NCBI RefSeq assembly: GCF_003892345.1
Contig: NZ_RRUE01000002.1
Location: 1,063,655 to 1,127,654 of the forward strand
Length of the DNA: 64,000 nt
From: Lautropia dentalis
Lineage (GTDB): Bacteria; Pseudomonadota; Gammaproteobacteria; Burkholderiales; Burkholderiaceae_E
Reading direction: 5' to 3'
Below, in pieces: positions 37,307-46,249 of this stretch. Within the stretch, counting starts at the first letter, position 1, and each line of letters opens with the position of its first letter. The notes beneath the pieces were generated by a model. That model searched no databases. It was not told the origin of the DNA and was given only the letters and a program-made list of their open reading frames with translations. The translations under genes and the position numbers were made by a program.

Positions 37307-37572
37307 TGCACGTTTGTCCGCAGCGCGGCAAGCCGGGCGCGAACCTGCTCCGGGGTTCGGGTGCTCGATGGATCGGCCTTGACGGCGTCATAGGCCGGGC
37401 CCACCCGGTTGTGCAGCCAGTGTTCGATGGCGCGGTCGCGCATGGCCAGTGCCCGCAATCCTTCCCGGATCACTTCGCTCTCACTGGTGTATTCGCCAGA
37501 CCGGACCCGAGCTTTGACGGCGTTGGCCATCTCGTTGGGCAGGGTGATGCTCATCTGGGTCGTGGTACGCAT
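37303..37572 (-). CDS. ParD-family ribbon-helix-helix antitoxin
   Basis: An 89-residue antitoxin. The ribbon-helix-helix DNA-binding part is MSITLPNEMANAVKARVRSG followed by EYTSESEVIREGLRAL, and the C-terminal half should wrap the toxin. It precedes the ParE toxin in the standard order. An in-frame second ATG at 37554 would also give a complete ribbon. A perfect 11-bp palindrome lies 31 bases upstream of the start and is a likely autoregulatory operator. Confidence 0.87.
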   Translation of the reverse strand: MRTTTQMSITLPNEMANAVKARVRSGEYTSESEVIREGLRALAMRDRAIEHWLHNRVGPAYDAVKADPSSTRTPEQVRARLAALRTNVQ

Positions 37573-37602
37573 GGCAGGCTCCAGTATTCTTCCGCAGGGT
37601 CC

Positions 37603-37627
37603 AATCCCATCAAGGGTTGATGGGATT
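37603..37627. promoter_or_regulatory. Perfect palindrome upstream of parDE
   Basis: AATCCCATCAA-GGG-TTGATGGGATT, an 11-bp perfect inverted repeat with a 3-base centre, placed just upstream of the antitoxin start. Size and place fit an operator for the ParD ribbon-helix-helix dimer pair. A terminator function is possible but there is no convergent gene here. Confidence 0.6.
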
Positions 37628-37810
37628 CAATCCTACCAACTGAAGGGATGACCGTCCAGCGATTCCACGCTGGCCGGCGCCTCGCCCAGCGGGCCTGCGC
37701 CGGCTCGCCGGCTGTGCATGCCATGACCCAGCGGGCCTCCCGGAAGAGCGGACAGGCCAGCCATCCTGCCGGCTTTGCCCGTGCCTACTGTCCTGTCGGT
37801 ACGCGGTGAA

Positions 37811-37935
37811 CGGCATAAAACTGCGCCGCCTTTGACGGCTATCATGTTTGGCCAAAAAATACGCCGTTCATGCAAAGGATTTGACGCAAAACCACGCCGT
37901 TCAAGTGGTGGTTTGGCGTAAAATCGCGCCATTTG
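37811..37935 (+). repeat. Four iteron-like direct repeats (R1-R4)
   Basis: Four copies of a 20-24 bp element with core GGCGYAAAAYNNCGCC and usually TTT before and GTT after, starting at 37812, 37850, 37883 and 37915. Spacing is 38, 33 and 32 bases, close to three helical turns. All four are on the same strand and each core is itself a weak inverted repeat (GGCG...CGCC). A fifth copy lies at 38079-38102. No gene overlaps them. Confidence 0.75.
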
Positions 37936-37950
37936 TCCCCCGTCGGAGGT

Positions 37951-37986
37951 CCTTAGTTAAAGAAAACGGCTTTTCTTTAACTAAGG
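37951..37986. repeat. Perfect 16-bp inverted repeat H1
   Basis: CCTTAGTTAAAGAAAA (37951-37966), loop CGGC, then its exact reverse complement (37971-37986). The arms are AT-rich in a very GC-rich genome. It is followed 7 bases later by a near copy, H2. Confidence 0.85.
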
Positions 37987-37993
37987 CCGGCCG

Positions 37994-38025
37994 TTAGTTA
38001 AAGGAAACGGGTTTTCTTTAACTAA
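37994..38025. repeat. 14-bp inverted repeat H2
   Basis: TTAGTTAAAGGAAA (37994-38007), loop CGGG, then TTTTCTTTAACTAA (38012-38025), perfect apart from one G-T pairing. It shares the arm TTAGTTAAAG with H1, so H1 and H2 are tandem copies of one hairpin. Confidence 0.85.
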
Positions 38026-38078
38026 GCGGTGGTGCTGGTCAAAGGAAATCGGGGGTGGCTGGGCTGTTCTGGTGATGG

Positions 38079-38102
38079 GTTGGCGCAAAATGACGCCGTT
38101 TG
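38079..38102 (+). repeat. Iteron-like repeat R5
   Basis: GTTGGCGCAAAATGACGCCG and following TTTG, the best match to the repeat core seen at R1-R4, 167 bases after R4 and on the far side of hairpins H1 and H2. The remaining bases to the response-regulator gene at 38472 show no other feature I can support. Confidence 0.75.
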
Positions 38103-38471
38103 TGATCTGGGTGTTTGCTGCAAGATTGCCGCCATGCTCAGGCAAGAGTTCCCGGGTCAGTTTTCAATCGGCGTTGATAGGTCTGCAGCGCGGGCGCAAA
38201 TACGAGTTCGACCGGTATATCGGGCTGTTCGTGCACTGAGCCACGCTGCTGTGCCAGCCGGGCCAGTCGGGCCTCCTGGTCCGACATGTCCGCGGGAATC
38301 TGTGTGGGAACCAACACCGGCACCATCACTGCTATGATGGGAATCCAGACGAAGAGATGCCTCAAACTGCCTGAAAACAGGGACTTTTTTCAAGGCTGTG
38401 TTGAGGTTTCATGAAGATTTCATCAAGAAGGCCCCTGCGGGATTTCTGCGGCGCCTTCCAGGGACGCATCG

Positions 38472-39170
38472 ATGAAGAAAGACCGGATTCTGGTGGTGGA
38501 AGATGACGAGGACAGCGCCCAGGTCCTGATGGCCTATCTGAACCGGGAGGGTTTTGAGGCGCTGCATGTGGCCGATGGCATGGCAGCGCTGGCGGAACAT
38601 GCCCGCTGGCATCCCGACCTGATCCTGCTGGATGTGATGCTGCCCGGCCTGGACGGCTACAAGGTGATGAGCGCCATTCGCCAGCACGCACAGACACCGG
38701 TCATCATGGTGACGGCCGTGGGCGATACCGCCCGGCGGATCAATTCGCTGCTCTATGGTGCCGACGATTACGTGGTCAAACCTTACGACCCGGGCGAGGT
38801 GATGGCCCGTGTGCATGCGGTGCTGCGGCGCTGGCGCAGTCAGACAGCGACCCGTCGACAGGAACTACGGCATGAGGCGCTGATCGTCGATGTGGAGGCC
38901 AGCGAGGCACGCGTACACGATGGTGATCGGGTGCAGGCGCTCGAACTGACACGCACCGAGTTTGGCCTGCTGGCCATGCTGATGGGCACGCCCACCAGGC
39001 TGTTCACGCGCAGTGAGCTGATGGAGGGGTGCCTGCCGGAGAGCGGTGCTGCCGAGCGCGTGGTGGATGCGCACATCTACAACCTGCGGCGCAAGCTGGA
39101 GCATGCGGGCGTGTCGGGCGTGCTGCTGACGGTGCGCGGACTGGGCTATCGTTTCCGGAGTGTGGCCTGA
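38472..39170 (+). CDS. OmpR-family response regulator (AdeR-like)
   Basis: A 232-residue regulator. The receiver has the acidic pair in VVEDDED, the phospho-acceptor Asp54 in LILLDVMLPG and Lys103 in DDYVVKPYDP. The C-terminal winged helix ends RRKLEHAGVSGVLLTVRGLGYRFRSV. It is followed by a histidine kinase with a TGATG overlap, and then by an outer-membrane protein and an RND pump, the same logic as AdeRS-AdeAB systems, so it probably controls the pump genes. Resemblance to AdeR is from memory. Confidence 0.9.
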   Translation: MKKDRILVVEDDEDSAQVLMAYLNREGFEALHVADGMAALAEHARWHPDLILLDVMLPGLDGYKVMSAIRQHAQTPVIMVTAVGDTARRINSLLYGADDYVVKPYDPGEVMARVHAVLRRWRSQTATRRQELRHEALIVDVEASEARVHDGDRVQALELTRTEFGLLAMLMGTPTRLFTRSELMEGCLPESGAAERVVDAHIYNLRRKLEHAGVSGVLLTVRGLGYRFRSVA

Positions 39171-40531
39171 TGGAAAAATGTACCTCCCATGCCCAAGCGT
39201 GTAGTCTGATGGGCGAACGTGCTACCTACGCCAAGCTGTGGCGCTGGATCTCTCCCCGCATGATGGCGCTGGCGCTGGTGATCGTGGTCATTTTCGAAGG
39301 GGGAATCTGGTACTGGTGCGAGGTCTGGGAGCAGGAAACACGTGCGACACTGCCGCCCGCGGTACGGGCTGAAATCAGCATGCTGGAGGCGCAGCAGAAA
39401 AAGGCTTCCGGTGTGGGGATATCGCTCCGGTTGCAGCATCTTTACAGTGAATATCTGTACCCGCGCTATCTTCAGCAGGATGATGTGCAGCACGAGTTGC
39501 TGACCTGGGGGGCCCTGCTCGGGCTTTCACTGGTGGTGATCGGGGTGGGGGGCGTCTGGCTGTCCCTGCGCATGTCGCGCCAGCTCGGTGCGGTGGCGGT
39601 GGCAGCCGGGAACATTGCCAAGGGGGAATTCTCTGCGCGGGCGGATATCCGGCGCGATGCGCCGGCGGCGCTGAAGGAGCTGGCGCAGGATTTCAACCGT
39701 ATGGCCAGCAGTCTGGAGCGGCATGAACGTGAGTTTCAGGCGTCCAGTGCGGCCATTGCCCACGAGCTGCGCACCCCGCTGACGGCGGCCAAGGCCCGCC
39801 TGCAGGCGCTGATGGATGGGGTGCTGCCTGCCACGTCTGGCAATTACGGGATGATCATGGGGCAGCTCGACCAGCTCAACCGGCTGGTGCACGACCTGTA
39901 CCTGCTGTCGCTGGCCTCGGCCGGCCAGCTGGAGCTGGTGCAGGGTGAATTCAATGTCCGGGCACTGGTACAGGAACGCATCAATTGGGCCGCGCCCCGG
40001 ACAGTATCGGCTGGCATGCAGGTGGACCTGGACGTGCCGGACAGTCTGGTCGTGCAGGGAGACCGTGACCGTATCGGTCAGATGCTGACCGTGCTGGTCG
40101 ACAATGCCATCCGGTATGCAGCCAGTGGTCGCTGGCTGGGCATAGTTGGCCAGAGGCTGGCGGATGGACACATCCAGCTTCAGGTGCGTGACGCGGGCAG
40201 TGGATTTCCGGAGAACTGTCTCAGCCAGGTGTGCGACCGCTTCTGGCGGGCCGATGGCTCACGTTCCCGCAACCGGGGCGGGGCAGGACTGGGCATGTCG
40301 GTGGCCTGGGCCATCTGTGCTGCGCATGGGGGCGAGCTTTCGGTGTCCAATCATCCGGACGGCGGTGCCTGTGTGACACTGCTGTTACCGGGCGTTCGCG
40401 TGAAGACGCCGGCCAACAGTGCCCGGGCCCGATGGTTGCGGCCAGCCTCGCCTGAGCAGAGCGTCTTGTCAACACACGGGTTTGGGGCCGGCGTGGGGAC
40501 GAATGAGTCCATGACACGCTCCAGTCCCTGA
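39170..40531 (+). CDS. Sensor histidine kinase (AdeS-like)
   Basis: A 453-residue inner-membrane kinase: helix 1 at about residues 31-50, a 60-residue periplasmic sensor, helix 2 at about 109-133, HAMP, then the H-box AHELRTPLTAAKARL with phospho-accepting His198, N-box DNAIRYAA and G-box GGAGLGMSVAWAI. It pairs with the regulator just upstream. The final 13 residues (GVGTNESMTRSSP) are encoded by a copy of the dispersed 30-bp repeat, so the repeat appears to have replaced the original gene end. Confidence 0.9.
   Translation: MEKCTSHAQACSLMGERATYAKLWRWISPRMMALALVIVVIFEGGIWYWCEVWEQETRATLPPAVRAEISMLEAQQKKASGVGISLRLQHLYSEYLYPRYLQQDDVQHELLTWGALLGLSLVVIGVGGVWLSLRMSRQLGAVAVAAGNIAKGEFSARADIRRDAPAALKELAQDFNRMASSLERHEREFQASSAAIAHELRTPLTAAKARLQALMDGVLPATSGNYGMIMGQLDQLNRLVHDLYLLSLASAGQLELVQGEFNVRALVQERINWAAPRTVSAGMQVDLDVPDSLVVQGDRDRIGQMLTVLVDNAIRYAASGRWLGIVGQRLADGHIQLQVRDAGSGFPENCLSQVCDRFWRADGSRSRNRGGAGLGMSVAWAICAAHGGELSVSNHPDGGACVTLLLPGVRVKTPANSARARWLRPASPEQSVLSTHGFGAGVGTNESMTRSSP
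40495..40524 (+). repeat. Dispersed repeat, copy b
   Basis: An exact consensus copy (core GACGAATGAGTCCATGACAC) that overlaps the 3' end of the histidine kinase gene and supplies its last codons. Confidence 0.75.
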
Positions 40532-40711
40532 AGCTGCAGGATGTGCACGTGTTGATCGAAACCTGATGCTCCCGGGAATCCGTGCAGCATGCCTCGAGTT
40601 CGAAGAAAGCCGGTGAATTGATCAAGCCTTGATGATTTCTGCACGGAGCGTTTGAGCGCGCGTGTTCAACTCTTCCTGTCATTCATTCATTTATGCAGGA
40701 GGAGGTTGATC

Positions 40712-41629
40712 ATGACATGGGCAGGCAAGTCGCTTCGGAGTATGCATGGCTGGCTGCTGTTGGGCAGCATGTTCTTCGTGTCGGGTGCGCAGGGGGCGCA
40801 GACCGCTGGTGCGGCGCAAGGGGAGGGAGATTCACCGGTTTCGGCAGAGGAGGCATCGGTCTCATCTGGCCCGGCAGACATGCCTGCCCGTGCCCCCTCC
40901 CTGTCCAGCCAGATCTGGGGGGATCATACGGATGTGTCACTTGGTGTGATGCTTGGAACAAGGCCAACCTACATGGGAGCCAAAGAGACGCAGGGGGGGG
41001 TAGAGCCATTTTTCAGTGTTTCCCGGGGTATTTTCTTTTTCGATCCCCGTGGCATTGGTGTGCAGTATGGAAGTGACGATGGCCTGATGGCCAGTTTGTC
41101 CATTGGTGCCGACCCGGGGCGCAGTGAGAAGAAAAGTAGCGCGGCAGGGCGGCCCGGCTCCGAACGGCTCAAGGGTATGGGTACGATCCGCAGTGCTACT
41201 ACGACCAACCTCACGCTGTCCGTCCCTGTGACAGACTGGCTGGCATTGACTGGCGCCGCCGAGTTTCGGGTACACGGTGCGCAGCGCGGCAATACCTTCC
41301 ATGCTGGGTTTGACGTGGCCGCGCTGGATACCGACAGTGACCAGATCACGGTGGGCCTGAAGGCTCATGGCGGCAATCAGCGCTACAACGCGCTTTTCTT
41401 TGGGGTTACCCCCCAGCAGGCGCAAACCTCGCGGTTTTCGGCCTTCGAGGCGAAATCTGGTCTGCACGCGTACTCACTGGAAGCTGGCTGGAATCATGTG
41501 CTGGACAGGCACTGGTCCATTACGGGCGGGGTAGAGGCCATGCGCATGGCAAACCGCGCTGCCAAAAGTCCCATCGTGGAAAAACGCACCGGGGTATCCG
41601 GCTTTGTCGGCGTCAATTACCAGTTCTGA
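40712..41629 (+). CDS. MipA/OmpV-family outer-membrane protein
   Basis: A 305-residue protein with a Sec signal (about residues 1-29) and a beta-barrel: SLGVMLGTRPTYMGAKETQGGVEPFFSVSRGIFFFDPRGIGVQ is the MipA/OmpV signature, and the last strand ends FVGVNYQF. MipA/OmpV proteins are outer-membrane scaffolds or channels linked to cell-wall enzymes and, in some species, drug entry. An AGGAGGAGG site precedes the ATG. It stands between a two-component pair and RND pump genes, in the place where an outer-membrane factor would be expected. Confidence 0.85.
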   Translation: MTWAGKSLRSMHGWLLLGSMFFVSGAQGAQTAGAAQGEGDSPVSAEEASVSSGPADMPARAPSLSSQIWGDHTDVSLGVMLGTRPTYMGAKETQGGVEPFFSVSRGIFFFDPRGIGVQYGSDDGLMASLSIGADPGRSEKKSSAAGRPGSERLKGMGTIRSATTTNLTLSVPVTDWLALTGAAEFRVHGAQRGNTFHAGFDVAALDTDSDQITVGLKAHGGNQRYNALFFGVTPQQAQTSRFSAFEAKSGLHAYSLEAGWNHVLDRHWSITGGVEAMRMANRAAKSPIVEKRTGVSGFVGVNYQF

Positions 41630-41653
41630 CTCACGATCCGGGGGTGAGTTGCC

Positions 41654-43150
41654 ATGTCCAGTTCGCTGCGTGTTTTCCTGGGTATCTGTTTGCTGGTACT
41701 GCTGCTGTCAGGCAGCGTGTTCCTGTTCCGTCCGGACCTGTTCCAGGCCGGAGAGGCAGGTGATGACCAGGCGCCGCCACAGCGGCCGGCTGCCGTGGTG
41801 GCGGTGGCCCAGCCGGTGCAGACGCAGCTGCCGGTGCAGGTGCTGGCCGATGGCGAGGTGACGGCGTGGCAGGAAGCCAGCGTCGCTTCCGAGACCAATG
41901 CCCTGACACTGTCCGCGGTACTCGTGAACGTGGGCGATACGGTGAAGCGCGGCGATGTGCTGGCCCGTTTCAACGGGAAGACCGTGGCCGCCGACGTCAC
42001 CCAGGCCCGGGCCGCCCTGGCCGAGGCGCAGGCGGCGGCAACCGAGGCCGAGGCCAATGTACGCCGTGCCCGCCGGCTGCGTGGCACCGATACCCTGAGT
42101 GCGCAGCAGATCGAACAGTATCTGGCGGCCGGCCGGACGGCCCGGGCGCGGGTGCGTTCGGCGCAGGCCGCGCTGGTATCGAAGCAGCAGAACTGGCAGA
42201 ACGTCGAATTGCGCGCGCCGGACGACGGCGTGATCTCGTCGCGCACCGCCACGGTGGGCTCGGTGCCCGCCGCGGGGACGGAGCTGTTCCGGCTGATTCG
42301 TCAGGGCCGGCTGGAATGGCAGGCCGAACTGGGTGCCAGGGATGTACTGCGCGTGAAACCCGGCGGTCCGGTGGCCGTCTACGCCGCCGATGGCACGCCG
42401 GTACCGGGCGTGATGCGCGCCCGTGCGCCGTCGGAAGACACGAAAAAACGCACGACGCTGGTCTACGTGGACGTACCGGCCAGCCCGGGCCTGTGGGCTG
42501 GCATGTTTGCCCGGGGGGCCTTCGACCTGGGCAGAAGCCCGGCGCTGACGGTACCGATGGAGGCCCTGGTGCCCAGTGATGGCTTCATGTACGTCTACAG
42601 GCTGAAGACGGATGTCCTCCGCGGACCTGCAGGGGGTCAGCGGGAAATGGCACCGGGAAACAGGGCGGGTGAGGGCGTTGGCGTCGCGTCCGGACATGCA
42701 GAATCCGGCAATCCGGCTGCCGGACAGGGGTCGGCGACAGACAGATCCAGTGCATCGGCGGCACTTGCCCTCGTCGAACGGGTACGGGTGAAGACTGGCC
42801 GGCAGGATGGTGACCGCATCGAAATCCTGCCGGATGAAAGTGCGGGGGTGCCTGGCGCAAGTGCCGCACAGAGCGGACAGGGCCTGCGACAGGCTTCGCT
42901 GTCCGCGCAGGATCAGGTCGTGGTGTCTGGTGCGGCCTTTCTGACGGATGGCGACCTCGTGAAAGTAGTGGATCTCCCTGCAGCGCGTGGCGATGCGCTG
43001 GATGACCCGGTCACGGGCAATCCGGCAGCGAAGGATGGCGCAGAAAGCCTCCCTGCATCCGGAATCCTGAATCGTGAAGAAATCACGGCAACTGGCACTA
43101 CGGCAAAAGGCTCCACGGCAAAAGGTGCCGGTGCGGAGGCGACGGAATGA
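41654..43150 (+). CDS. RND efflux periplasmic adaptor (membrane fusion protein)
   Basis: A 498-residue adaptor. One N-terminal membrane segment (about 7-27), a first lipoyl half (EVTAWQEASVASETNALTLSAVLVNVGDTVKRGDVLARF), a coiled hairpin (about 115-185), the second lipoyl half (NVELRAPDDGVISSRTATVG) and a beta-barrel. The C-terminal part is longer than in the family because of an Ala/Gly/Ser-rich insertion (about residues 325-375) and a Gly/Thr/Lys tail. No lipobox is seen. It overlaps the pump gene by ATGA. Confidence 0.9.
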   Translation: MSSSLRVFLGICLLVLLLSGSVFLFRPDLFQAGEAGDDQAPPQRPAAVVAVAQPVQTQLPVQVLADGEVTAWQEASVASETNALTLSAVLVNVGDTVKRGDVLARFNGKTVAADVTQARAALAEAQAAATEAEANVRRARRLRGTDTLSAQQIEQYLAAGRTARARVRSAQAALVSKQQNWQNVELRAPDDGVISSRTATVGSVPAAGTELFRLIRQGRLEWQAELGARDVLRVKPGGPVAVYAADGTPVPGVMRARAPSEDTKKRTTLVYVDVPASPGLWAGMFARGAFDLGRSPALTVPMEALVPSDGFMYVYRLKTDVLRGPAGGQREMAPGNRAGEGVGVASGHAESGNPAAGQGSATDRSSASAALALVERVRVKTGRQDGDRIEILPDESAGVPGASAAQSGQGLRQASLSAQDQVVVSGAAFLTDGDLVKVVDLPAARGDALDDPVTGNPAAKDGAESLPASGILNREEITATGTTAKGSTAKGAGAEATE

Positions 43151-46100
43151 ATTTCTCGTCCTGGTCGATCCGCAATCCCATTCCGGTGGTGCTGCTGTTT
43201 CTGATGCTGACGGTGGCGGGTCTCTACAGCTTCCAGAGCATGCGCATCCAGAACATGCCGGACATGGAATTTCCAATGGTGACGATTGCGGCGTCACTGC
43301 AGGGGGCCACACCCGGCCAGCTGGAGAATGACGTGGCGCGCAAGATAGAAAATGCGCTGGTCAACATCCAGGGCAAGCGTCACATCAGCACCACGCTGGG
43401 AGATGGCGCGGTGTCGATGATGGTGGAATTCGAGCTGGACAAGCCGGTGCAGGATGCCCTGGATGAGGTCCGTTCGGCCGTTCAGGGCGTGCGGGCCGAT
43501 CTGCCCACGGATGTGCCCGATCCGGTGGTGGACAAGGTGGATCTGGTCTCGCAGCCGGTGCTGGCCTATGCACTGCAGTCCGACCGGCTGGACGAACAGG
43601 AACTGTCGTGGTTTGTGGACAATGACCTGAACCGCCGGCTGCTGGCCCTGAAGGGTGTGGGCAAGGTCACGCGCGTAGGTGGCGTGGACCGGCAGGTGCA
43701 TGTGGATCTGGACCTGCTGAAGCTGCGGGCACTGGGGCTGACCGTGGGCGATGTCTCCACCCAGCTGCGCAGCAACCAGATCGAGAGTGCCGGCGGACAT
43801 GCGGACCTGGCCGGCAGCAAGCAGCCGCTGCGCATCCTTTCTCGGGTGAAATCGGCCGAGGCTCTCAAACCTGTGCAGATCACCACGGCCGATGGCCGCC
43901 GGTTGCGTCTGGCCGATCTGGGCAGCATTACCGACACGGTGCAGGAACCCACCAGTTCGGCCTGGCTCGATGGCCAGCGCATCGTGGGCTTCGAGGTCAG
44001 CCGCAGCAAGGGTGACAGCGAGGTGGATGTGGGGCGCCGCGTGCGCGAACTGGTGCAGCAGCTGCGGCAGGAACGCCCCGACCTCAAGCTGACCGAAACC
44101 ATGGATTCCGTGTCGCTGGCCAGCGAAACCTACGAAGGCACGATGCACACCCTGTATGAAGGGGCGGTGCTGGCCGTGGTGGTGGTGTGGCTGTTCCTGC
44201 GCAACTGGCGGGCCACGCTGGTGTCGGCCGTGGCGCTGCCGATGTCGGTGCTGCCGGCCTTCATCGGCATGGCGCTTTTTGGCTTCACGCTGAATCAGGT
44301 GTCGCTGCTGGCGCTGACGCTGGTGATCGGGGTGCTGGTGGATGATGCCATCGTGGAAATCGAGAACATCGAGCGCCACCTGCGCATGGGCAAGACGCCG
44401 TACGAGGCCGCCATGGAGGCGGCCGACGAGATCGGTCTGGCGGTGATCGCCACCACGTTCACGCTGATTGCGGTGTTTCTGCCCACGGCGTTCATGAGCG
44501 GCATCGTGGGTCGGTTTTTCAAGCAGTTCGGCTGGACGGCCTCGCTGGCGGTCTTTGCCTCGCTGGTGGTGGCGCGCATGCTCACGCCGATGATGGCGGC
44601 GTACCTGCTGGCACCACGTACCCACGAGGCGCGTGAACCGGGCTGGCTGCGCCTGTATATGCGGGGCGTGCACTGGGTGCTGGCGCACCGGCGGCAGACG
44701 GTCATCTATGCGGTGCTGTTCTTTGTGCTGTCGCTTGCGCTGTCGTCGATGCTGCCATCGGCATTCATGCCGGCCGACGACAATGACCAGACCCAGGTGA
44801 CGCTCACCCTGGGGCCGGGGGCAACGCTGGAACAGACCGAGCGGCTGGCCGAACAGGCACGGGAAAAGCTGGTGAAGCTGCCGCACGTCAAGCGCGTGTA
44901 CACGGCCATCGGCGCCGGTTCGGGCGACGCCTTTTCGGGCAATGTGCAGACCACCAACAGTGCCACGCTGACCATCGACATGGGTGCGCGGGCCCATCGC
45001 CCCTTCAAGAAAGTGGTCGAGCAGTCGATGCGCGAGGCGCTGGACGATCTGCCCGGGGCACGCGTCAAGCTCGGGCTGGGTGGCAACGGTGAACAGTATG
45101 TGGTGGCCGTCACCGGCAATGACCAGGCCCGGCTGACCCTGGCGGCCCGGGCCATCGAAAAGGATCTGCGCACGCTGCGCGGGGTGGGCAACATCACGTC
45201 CAGTGCCAATCTGGTGCGTACCGAGGTGATTGTGCAACCAAAGGCTGCGCAGGCGGCCACGCTGGGTGTGACACCGCAGGCGATCAGCGATGCCCTGCGG
45301 ATTGCCACGCAGGGCGACTATACGCAGCAGCTGCCCAAGCTGAATCTGGAACAGCGGCAGCTCGACATCGTGGTACGGCTGAACAGGGATGCACGCCTGA
45401 GCATGGAAGCGCTCAAGCGCATTCCGGTGCAGGGCAGCGACGGGACGGTGATGCTGGGGCAGGTGGCCAGGTTGTCGCTTGGCGGTGGCCCGGCCATCAT
45501 TTCGCGCTATGACCGCGAGCGCAACATCAATTTCACCATCGAACTGGCGGAAAAGGGGCTGGGCGAGCTGGCCCAGGAGGTGTCGAACCTGCCTTCGGTG
45601 AAGCAGCTGCCTGAGGGCGTGCAACTGCAAAACACCGGCGAGGCCGAAATGATGATCGAGATGTTCAGCAATTTCGGCCTGGCCATGCTGGCCGGCGTGC
45701 TGTGCATCTGGGTGGTGCTGGTGCTGCTGTTCCACAGCTTCCTGCACCCGGTGACCATTCTGTCGGCATTGCCGCTGGCCATCGGGGGCTCCTTCGTGGC
45801 GCTGCTGCTGAGCCGCTACGACATGTCGCTGCCGGTGCTGATCGGACTGGTGATGCTGATGGGTATCGTGACGAAAAATTCCATCCTGCTGGTGGAATAT
45901 GCCATCGTGGCCCGCCGCGAGCAGGGCATGGACCGCTGGCATGCGCTGGCAGATGCCTGCCACAAGCGGGCGCGTCCGATCATCATGACGACGATGGCCA
46001 TGGGGGCGGGCATGCTGCCCGCCATCATCGGTTCGGCGTCCAGCGACACCTCCTTCGTTTCCCCGATGGGGATGACGGTGCTGGGTGGGCTGATCACCTC

Positions 46101-46200
46101 CACGGCGCTGAGCATGCTGGTGGTGCCGGCGGTGTTCACCTATGTGGATGATTTCGGGCAGTGGATGGCGGGATTGTGGCGGCGGGGCGGCAAATCATGA
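43147..46200 (+). CDS. RND efflux transporter, inner-membrane pump subunit
   Basis: A 1017-residue pump with 12 helices and two large periplasmic loops, of the hydrophobe/amphiphile (AcrB) group. The proton-relay aspartates are Asp399-Asp400 in VIGVLVDDAIVEIENIERH, matching AcrB Asp407-Asp408. The start MNFSSWSIRNPIPVVLLFLML is typical of a VexH-like branch. It is translationally coupled to the adaptor. No TolC-type outer-membrane factor is in the cluster, so the pump must borrow one from elsewhere or use MipA. The likely role is drug or dye efflux; the substrate is unknown. Confidence 0.95.
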   Translation: MNFSSWSIRNPIPVVLLFLMLTVAGLYSFQSMRIQNMPDMEFPMVTIAASLQGATPGQLENDVARKIENALVNIQGKRHISTTLGDGAVSMMVEFELDKPVQDALDEVRSAVQGVRADLPTDVPDPVVDKVDLVSQPVLAYALQSDRLDEQELSWFVDNDLNRRLLALKGVGKVTRVGGVDRQVHVDLDLLKLRALGLTVGDVSTQLRSNQIESAGGHADLAGSKQPLRILSRVKSAEALKPVQITTADGRRLRLADLGSITDTVQEPTSSAWLDGQRIVGFEVSRSKGDSEVDVGRRVRELVQQLRQERPDLKLTETMDSVSLASETYEGTMHTLYEGAVLAVVVVWLFLRNWRATLVSAVALPMSVLPAFIGMALFGFTLNQVSLLALTLVIGVLVDDAIVEIENIERHLRMGKTPYEAAMEAADEIGLAVIATTFTLIAVFLPTAFMSGIVGRFFKQFGWTASLAVFASLVVARMLTPMMAAYLLAPRTHEAREPGWLRLYMRGVHWVLAHRRQTVIYAVLFFVLSLALSSMLPSAFMPADDNDQTQVTLTLGPGATLEQTERLAEQAREKLVKLPHVKRVYTAIGAGSGDAFSGNVQTTNSATLTIDMGARAHRPFKKVVEQSMREALDDLPGARVKLGLGGNGEQYVVAVTGNDQARLTLAARAIEKDLRTLRGVGNITSSANLVRTEVIVQPKAAQAATLGVTPQAISDALRIATQGDYTQQLPKLNLEQRQLDIVVRLNRDARLSMEALKRIPVQGSDGTVMLGQVARLSLGGGPAIISRYDRERNINFTIELAEKGLGELAQEVSNLPSVKQLPEGVQLQNTGEAEMMIEMFSNFGLAMLAGVLCIWVVLVLLFHSFLHPVTILSALPLAIGGSFVALLLSRYDMSLPVLIGLVMLMGIVTKNSILLVEYAIVARREQGMDRWHALADACHKRARPIIMTTMAMGAGMLPAIIGSASSDTSFVSPMGMTVLGGLITSTALSMLVVPAVFTYVDDFGQWMAGLWRRGGKS

Positions 46201-46249
46201 TGGGTGGCCGTGTCATGAAGTGTGCCCGTATCTGCGCTTCTTCCGCGCG

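Noticed and set aside
37811-38102. CRISPR array
   Set aside because: The repeats are about 22 bp, degenerate, only five, spaced by 10-15 bases of non-unique filler, and no cas gene is nearby.
40712-41629. TolC-type outer-membrane factor
   Set aside because: The protein between the sensor and the pump genes is a MipA/OmpV barrel; it has no TolC coiled-coil barrel pattern.
43294-45963. An 889-codon open frame on the minus strand
   Set aside because: It is antisense to the RND pump gene and has His/Gln-rich composition typical of shadow frames.
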